This document shows, one piece after another, positions 5,948 through 8,700 of a DNA stretch of 8,700 nt. Where the stretch lies: NCBI GenBank assembly GCA_020062265.1, contig JAGUWR010000026.1, positions 1 through 8,700 of the forward strand. The letters are read 5' to 3'. The notes beneath the pieces are model-generated. The model was not told the DNA's origin and did no database searches. It worked only from the letters and a program-made list of their open reading frames with translations. Numbering within the stretch: the stretch's first letter is position 1; every line of letters starts with the position of its first letter. The position numbers and the translations under genes are program-made. This DNA comes from Minisyncoccota bacterium (GTDB lineage Bacteria > Patescibacteriota > Minisyncoccia > UBA6257 > GWB1-50-10).

Positions 5948-6898
5948 ATGCAGGGTATTGTATTATTTTATAAACCGAAAGGAATCACGTCTTACGATGT
6001 GATCCGGAAAGTTAAGAAATTGACCGGTGAGGAGCACATCGGCCACGGTGGCGTCTTAGATCCGCTGGCAGAGGGGTTGCTGATTTTAGGGATCGGCCGG
6101 GAGGCGACGAAAAAACTCGGCGATATTTTGAAAAATACGGAAAAAGAATACGAGGCGGTGGTTAGATTTGGGGCGATTTCCAAAACTTATGACGCGGAAG
6201 GACCCATTTACCCCGTTAGAAATAAGCCCCGACGTGACGTTGGGGCTGCCGCCGTGCCAGAGGCAGGGCGGATTTCTAACGGGGTGAAAAATTTCATTGG
6301 GGAAATTTGGCAGATGCCGCCGCCATATTCAGCAATAAAAATAGGAGGCGAACCGGCTTATGCGCGGACGAGAAGGGGAGAGAAAATTAAGCTTAAGCCA
6401 AAAAGAGTTTTCATTAAATCAATTGAAATTTTAAGTTATGAGTCGCCGGATTTAAAAATCAGGGTCATAACCGGTTCTGGCGTTTATATCCGTTCGCTCG
6501 CTCATGATTTAGGCCAAACCCTCGGTTGGGGCGCTTATCTTGCTGATTTGAGAAGAACCCGAGTTGGCAATTATACCATTGAGCAGGCGATTACTTTTGA
6601 AGATATGGATAAAAATTTTATTGAACTCCGAGCAGAAATTTTTGGGGATGTTCACGGCGTCGGTTTCAGGTTTTTTGCGTTACGAGAAGGAGAGAAATCA
6701 GGTTTAGCCGGTTGGGCTCGGAATACTGAACGCGGCACAGTCGAAGTTTTAGCTCAAGGCAAAGAAAAATCACTTCAGCAATTTTTAGAGAAACTTGAAC
6801 GCGGTCCCTTGCTTGCCAAAGTAGAAAAAGTTGATTTTATTTTCCAAAAACCGAATATTCAATTATCGGAATTTATTATGTATAATCAAAATATATGA
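5948..6898 (+). CDS. truB: tRNA pseudouridine-55 synthase TruB fused to a C-terminal acylphosphatase domain
   Basis: A 316-residue fusion. Residues 1 to about 219 are TruB, which isomerises U55 to pseudouridine in the T-loop of tRNAs: YKPKGITSYDV (8-18), GHGGVLDPLAEGLL (32-45) with catalytic Asp38, KEYEAVVRFG, QMPPPYSAIKIGG, GVYIRSLAHDLG and LRRTRVG. The usual GTLDP reads GVLDP, keeping the Asp. About 225-306 is an acylphosphatase: GDVHGVGFR (233-241) with catalytic Arg241, and GWARNTERGTVEV with Asn259. Acylphosphatases hydrolyse acyl phosphates. The PUA-type tail common in TruB is absent; the acylphosphatase takes its place. Residues 88-114 are encoded by an in-frame palindromic element (6207-6288) where family members have a helix-rich linker, so the synthase may be modified locally. 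ATG 5948 starts right at the conserved GIVLFYKPKG, without a clear ribosome-binding site. The stop overlaps pcm as ATGA. M220 has no ribosome-binding site, so a separate acylphosphatase start is unlikely. Confidence 0.92.
   Translation: MQGIVLFYKPKGITSYDVIRKVKKLTGEEHIGHGGVLDPLAEGLLILGIGREATKKLGDILKNTEKEYEAVVRFGAISKTYDAEGPIYPVRNKPRRDVGAAAVPEAGRISNGVKNFIGEIWQMPPPYSAIKIGGEPAYARTRRGEKIKLKPKRVFIKSIEILSYESPDLKIRVITGSGVYIRSLAHDLGQTLGWGAYLADLRRTRVGNYTIEQAITFEDMDKNFIELRAEIFGDVHGVGFRFFALREGEKSGLAGWARNTERGTVEVLAQGKEKSLQQFLEKLERGPLLAKVEKVDFIFQKPNIQLSEFIMYNQNI
6207..6288 (+). repeat. In-frame palindromic element translated within truB (three-stem structure)
   Basis: Outer arms CCCCGTTAGAAAT (6211-6223) and ATTTCTAACGGGG (6272-6284) are perfect 13-nt complements, extending outward to 6207/6288 with one T.G pair. 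Between them lie two further hairpins: 6225-6247 (AGCCCC...GGGGCT, 11-bp stem with one G.T) and 6249-6271 (CCGCCGTGCC / GGCAGGGCGG, one mismatch, loop AGA). The whole can fold as a cloverleaf-like three-way structure in RNA or single-stranded DNA. It is read in frame as truB residues 88-114 (YPVRNK...RISNGVK). I recall similar PVRN...SNGV peptides from other CPR proteins; that is memory, not a search. It resembles in principle the Rickettsia palindromic elements found inside genes. Confidence 0.8.
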
Positions 6899-7506
6899 AC
6901 AAAGATTCTCTTATTAAAAATTTGATTGATGACGGTTATCTTAGGACACCGACGATAATCGAAGCTTTCCAGAAAATTGACCGAATCGATTTTGTGCCCG
7001 AGGCGGCGCGGGATGAGGCTTATGGCAATTATCCATTGCCGATCGGCTATAGCCAGACCATTTCTCAACCTCTTACCGTTGCTTTTATGCTCGAACTTTT
7101 GGAACCAAAAGCCGGCGAAAAAATTTTAGATATCGGTTCTGGTTCGGGTTGGCAGACCGCACTCCTCGCTCAAATTGTGGGCGGAAAAGGAAAAGTAGTT
7201 GCAATTGAAAGAATCCCGGAACTGAAAACAATGACCGAGAAAAATGTTTCAAAATATAATTTCATTGTAAAAGTTGTTGAAGGTGACGGCGCTAAGGGGT
7301 ATGAGTTAGAAGCGCCTTTTGACAAAATCATTGCCGCGGCAGCGGCTGCGGCCATACCCAAAAGTTGGAAAGAGCAGGTTAAAATCGGCGGTAAAATTGT
7401 CGCTCCAATCAGAAACAGCATTGTTGCCCTGGAGAAAACCGGCCCAAACGAATTCTCAGAAAAGCAGTATTTTGGCTTCAGTTTTGTGCCGTTAGTCAGT
7501 AGTTGA
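6895..7506 (+). CDS. pcm: Protein-L-isoaspartate O-methyltransferase (Pcm)
   Basis: A 203-residue cytosolic methyltransferase that uses S-adenosylmethionine to methylate isoaspartyl residues in aged proteins so they can return to aspartate. It shows the family order: RIDFVPE near residue 25, the substrate-site block YPLPIGYSQTISQP, the S-adenosylmethionine-binding motif I KILDIGSGSGWQTALLA, an acidic strand VVAIERIPEL, the DGAKGYELEAPFDKII region, and a C-terminal FGFSFVPLVSS close to the usual VRFVPL end. An alanine run (AAAAAAA) follows DKII where most members have a shorter stretch. Length is normal to slightly short. Its ATG overlaps the truB stop in an ATGA arrangement, so it is probably translationally coupled to it. 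No direct functional link between isoaspartate repair and TruB is known to me; sharing an operon may only be genome compaction. Confidence 0.92.
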   Translation: MNKDSLIKNLIDDGYLRTPTIIEAFQKIDRIDFVPEAARDEAYGNYPLPIGYSQTISQPLTVAFMLELLEPKAGEKILDIGSGSGWQTALLAQIVGGKGKVVAIERIPELKTMTEKNVSKYNFIVKVVEGDGAKGYELEAPFDKIIAAAAAAAIPKSWKEQVKIGGKIVAPIRNSIVALEKTGPNEFSEKQYFGFSFVPLVSS

Positions 7507-7571
7507 AAATTTTAAACAAATTATCTAAATCCGTTTAGGAAGTCGTGGCTTTTTTATTGTTGATAACCCTC

Positions 7572-7597
7572 TTGACAAAGTATTATTGTGCTATAAT
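7572..7597 (+). promoter_or_regulatory. Extended -10 sigma70-type promoter before the 23S rRNA leader
   Basis: A perfect TATAAT (7592-7597) is preceded by TGC, giving the extended -10 pattern TGnTATAAT. A perfect TTGACA lies at 7572-7577, but the spacer is only 14 nt, shorter than the usual 16-18. The extended -10 may suffice, or TTGACA may act with the overlapping TAATAT (16-nt spacer). Transcription would start near 7604. This is the best promoter match in the window and is well placed for the 23S rRNA gene, with a terminator-like hairpin in between. Confidence 0.7.
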
Positions 7598-7603
7598 ATG
7601 TAT

Positions 7604-7695
7604 ACGATGCTGAAAATCATGAAATATAAGGGCGGATAAACCAAACGCGGGCTTTTTGCCTTGTTGTGGATATCCGCCGTGATGGCGGATTTTTG
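7604..7695 (+). promoter_or_regulatory. Attenuator-like leader: mutually exclusive hairpins with an intrinsic terminator
   Basis: The segment TATCCGCC (7671-7678) has two possible partners. Upstream GGCGGATA (7631-7638) pairs with it over 8 bp. Downstream GGCGGAT (7684-7690) pairs with ATCCGCC (7672-7678), loop GTGAT, followed by TTTTGTTT, which makes a good intrinsic terminator. Only one can form at a time. A 10-codon ORF (ATG 7607 to TAA 7637-7639, MLKIMKYKGG) begins at the predicted transcript start and its last codons cover the upstream arm, so a ribosome there would favour the terminator. It has no ribosome-binding site, so translation is doubtful. Alternatives are a ~90-nt small RNA ended by the terminator, or a terminator for pcm read-through. 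Confidence 0.5.
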
Positions 7696-7698
7696 TTT
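7672..7698 (+). terminator. Intrinsic terminator hairpin upstream of 23S rRNA
   Basis: Stem ATCCGCC (7672-7678) / GGCGGAT (7684-7690), 5-nt loop GTGAT, then a T-rich tail (TTTTGTTT). It lies about 80 nt downstream of the promoter and 75 nt upstream of the 23S 5' end. It could end pcm transcription, but it would also stop transcripts from the promoter at 7572-7597 unless antiterminated. Confidence 0.65.
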
Positions 7699-7739
7699 CT
7701 GGGGATAGCTGTTTTGAACGTCATTTAACAACTAAATAA

Positions 7740-7772
7740 CCGCACCAAAATAACAATTCAGAGAAGGTGCGG
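7740..7772 (+). promoter_or_regulatory. Hairpin next to the 23S rRNA 5' end (possible processing signal)
   Basis: CCGCACC (7740-7746) pairs perfectly with GGTGCGG (7766-7772) around a 19-nt loop, ending where the mature 23S rRNA should begin by comparison with E. coli. In most bacteria the leader pairs with the trailer beyond the 3' end of 23S. A local leader hairpin could be a cleavage site instead, or part of a larger fold with the trailer outside the window. Confidence 0.4.
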
Positions 7773-7924
7773 GGTATCGCATATAAGGGTAGATGGTGGA
7801 TGCCTTGGCATTGAATGGCGATGAAGGACGTGGCGTAGCTGCGATAAGCCTCGGGGAGGTGTGTAGCAACCTTTGATCCGGGGATCTCCGAATGGGGAAA
7901 CCCAATATCACAAACTGATATTAG

Positions 7925-8127
7925 CGCGCCTCACTATTGTTCAGCGCGCGAAATTAGTTCGCCTTCGGCGAACGAAATTCAATAGAAAACCCATCCGCCC
8001 TCTCCTCCTTCCCTAAGTCTTAGGGAAGGAGGGGATAAGGGAGAAAGGGTTAATTACGCGAAGCGAATTTCAATGAATTTCACGAGCGAAGCGAGTTAAT
8101 TTCAGCGCCGAGCAGCAGCGAGGCGCG
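7925..8127 (+). other. Insertion 1 in 23S rRNA (expanded helix-10 region)
   Basis: Between the helix after GGGAAACCCA and the GTGAAACATCT block, E. coli has about 45-50 nt; here there are over 200. The extra sequence is closed by CGCGCCTC (7925-7932) pairing with GAGGCGCG (8120-8127). Inside are GTTCGCC-TTC-GGCGAAC within a CTATTG/CAATAG stem, and CTCCTTCCCTAA-GTC-TTAGGGAAGGAG within an AACCC/GGGTT stem. A branched extension of one helix is the natural reading. It may remain in the rRNA or be cut out as an intervening sequence that leaves the rRNA fragmented. No ORF lies in it. Confidence 0.75.
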
Positions 8128-8172
8128 TAGCAAACCCGCTGAAGTGAAACATCTCAGTAAGCGGAGGAATAG

Positions 8173-8288
8173 AAAAAAATCGCGAAACGATTTTTTCAAC
8201 TGATAACTTATGACTGATAACTTATGATTTTTGTTATTTGTTATTAGTTATTTGTTACTGGTTGGGAATTTTGCTTCGCAAAATTCCC
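8173..8288 (+). other. Insertion 2 in 23S rRNA: three hairpins, one with tandemly duplicated arms
   Basis: E. coli has about 16 nt between the GAAAT and AGTAGCGGCGAGC blocks; here there are about 115. First comes AAAAAATCG/CGATTTTTT (8174-8182/8188-8196, loop CGAAA). Then 8197-8221 can pair with about 8233-8264 over roughly 25 bp, rich in A+T with a few G.U and mismatches. Last is a perfect 11-bp hairpin, GGGAATTTTGC-TTC-GCAAAATTCCC (8264-8288), probably the enlarged native helix. In the middle hairpin the left arm holds TGATAACTTATGA twice (8201-8213, 8215-8227) and the right arm GTTATTTGTTA twice (8233-8243, 8247-8257). Confidence 0.75.
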
Positions 8289-8371
8289 TAAGTAGCGGCG
8301 AGCGAAAAGGGAAAAGCCTAAACTTATTCCGACTTCGGTCGGAATGAGGGTTGTAAGATTTAATATATCCT

Positions 8372-8464
8372 CCTGAGTATTCGCGAATAATGCTAATTTA
8401 GTTTTCAATAATGCGAATTTGTATTATTTGATTGCTATTCGCATTGTTAGCGATTACTCTCAGG
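8372..8464 (+). other. Insertion 3 in 23S rRNA
   Basis: About 93 nt separate the GGGTTGTAAGATTTAATATATCC side from GGGGAGAGTTACAAATCC, where other bacteria have a short link. CCTGAG (8372-8377) can pair with CTCAGG (8459-8464), or the overlapping GAGTATTCGC (8375-8384) with GCGATTACTC (8450-8459, one mismatch). Inside, AATGCGAAT (8410-8418) pairs with ATTCGCATT (8437-8445), extendable to about 12 bp. It is rich in A+T, closed and self-contained, as expected of an intervening sequence or helix extension. Confidence 0.7.
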
Positions 8465-8700
8465 GGAGAGTTACAAATCCATTTGTTAGCAGAAGGAGCT
8501 GGAATGTTCAGCCAAAGAAGGTGATAGCCCTGTACGCAAAAACGAATGGACTCTCTAGTATTTTTTCTTGAGTACCTCGAGGTCATAATGCCTTGAGGGA
8601 ATCCGGGAGTACTATCTTCCAAGGCTAAATACATTCAATGACCGATAGTGAACCAGTACCGTGAGGGAAAGGCGAAAAGAACCGTGGTGAACGGAGTGAA

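Larger units (their letters stand above)
7773..8700 (+). rRNA. 23S ribosomal RNA, 5' part (continues beyond window)
   Basis: Conserved 23S blocks occur in order: GGTGGATGCCTTGGCA (from 7795), GGCGATGAAGGACGTGGC, CTGCGATAAGCCTCGGGGAG, CTCCGAATGGGGAAACCCA (near 7887), GTGAAACATCTCAGTA (near 8143), AAGTAGCGGCGAGCGAA (near 8290), GGTGATAGCCCTGTACGC (near 8520), CTTCCAAGGCTAAATAC (near 8615) and ACCGATAGTGAACCAGTACC, then the GTGAGGGAAAGGCGAAAAGAACC run. The last blocks lie near E. coli position 480, yet here they are about 930 nt from the 5' end, so some 400 nt or more is inserted in three places. The 5' end is set at about 7773 by distance to GGTGGATGCC, give or take a few bases. No 16S rRNA or tRNA precedes it; pcm does. 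No intron-encoded ORF was seen. Confidence 0.95.

Noticed and set aside
6605..6898. Separate acylphosphatase gene starting at the ATG at 6605
   Set aside because: The frame is continuous with TruB, no ribosome-binding site precedes it, and no stop separates the domains.
7525..7550. Terminator after pcm (CTAAA-TCCG-TTTAG, later TTTTTT)
   Set aside because: The stem is only 5 bp and about 11 nt lie between it and the T-run.
8201..8257. CRISPR-like array
   Set aside because: Only two 13-14-nt units per arm with no spacers, within rRNA.
8173..8464. Group I or II intron in 23S rRNA
   Set aside because: Too short, no homing endonuclease ORF, and I could not identify a conserved intron core; the inserts look like extended hairpins at peripheral helices.
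8398..8634. Open frame of 78 codons on the minus strand
   Set aside because: It lies wholly within conserved 23S rRNA blocks and the third insertion; no protein-like motif.

Overview
The window looks like chromosomal DNA of a Candidate Phyla Radiation (Patescibacteria, probably Parcubacteria-like) bacterium. The signs are a DUF4012 membrane protein inside a small glycan-assembly cluster, a palindromic element translated within a housekeeping gene, a 23S rRNA gene swollen by several insertions and not preceded by 16S rRNA, and small degraded genes. This placement is inferred from family and context; no phylogeny was run. TGA ends rsmI, truB and pcm at the expected places, so the code is the standard one and not the TGA=Gly code of Gracilibacteria/SR1. 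Every intact gene is on the + strand.

Layout. 1-192 is the 3' end of rsmI (16S rRNA 2'-O-methyltransferase). Its stop overlaps the start of a small membrane phosphoglycosyl transferase (192-779). Next, 780-1560 has no intact gene but is not empty. It holds a frameshifted small ORF (885-1083), a zinc-ribbon C-terminal remnant on the minus strand (1173-1289), an ORF remnant broken by stops (1301-1489) and several palindromes. From 1561 to 5871 two GT4 glycosyltransferases and a DUF4012 protein follow with a 4-nt gap and then a 22-nt overlap. With the phosphoglycosyl transferase they suggest building a glycan on a lipid carrier and handling it at the cell surface. Just after the DUF4012 stop lies a perfect 34-nt palindrome whose 22-nt core is the same kind of element as one at 1147-1168.

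5948-7506 is a translationally coupled pair. The first is a TruB pseudouridine synthase fused to a C-terminal acylphosphatase and carrying an in-frame palindromic element. The second is a Pcm-type protein-L-isoaspartate methyltransferase. After it come a strong extended -10 promoter, a leader with two mutually exclusive hairpins (one a good intrinsic terminator) and the first ~930 nt of a 23S rRNA gene, which runs off the window. That stretch matches only about the first 480 nt of E. coli 23S. The excess sits in three structured insertions (about 7925-8127, 8173-8288 and 8372-8464).

The strongest candidates for something unusual are the translated palindromic element in truB, the TruB-acylphosphatase fusion, the covarying palindrome family, the duplicated-arm hairpin in 23S rRNA and the attenuator-like leader before 23S. 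I saw no CRISPR array, transposase, phage gene, tRNA or recognisable defence system.
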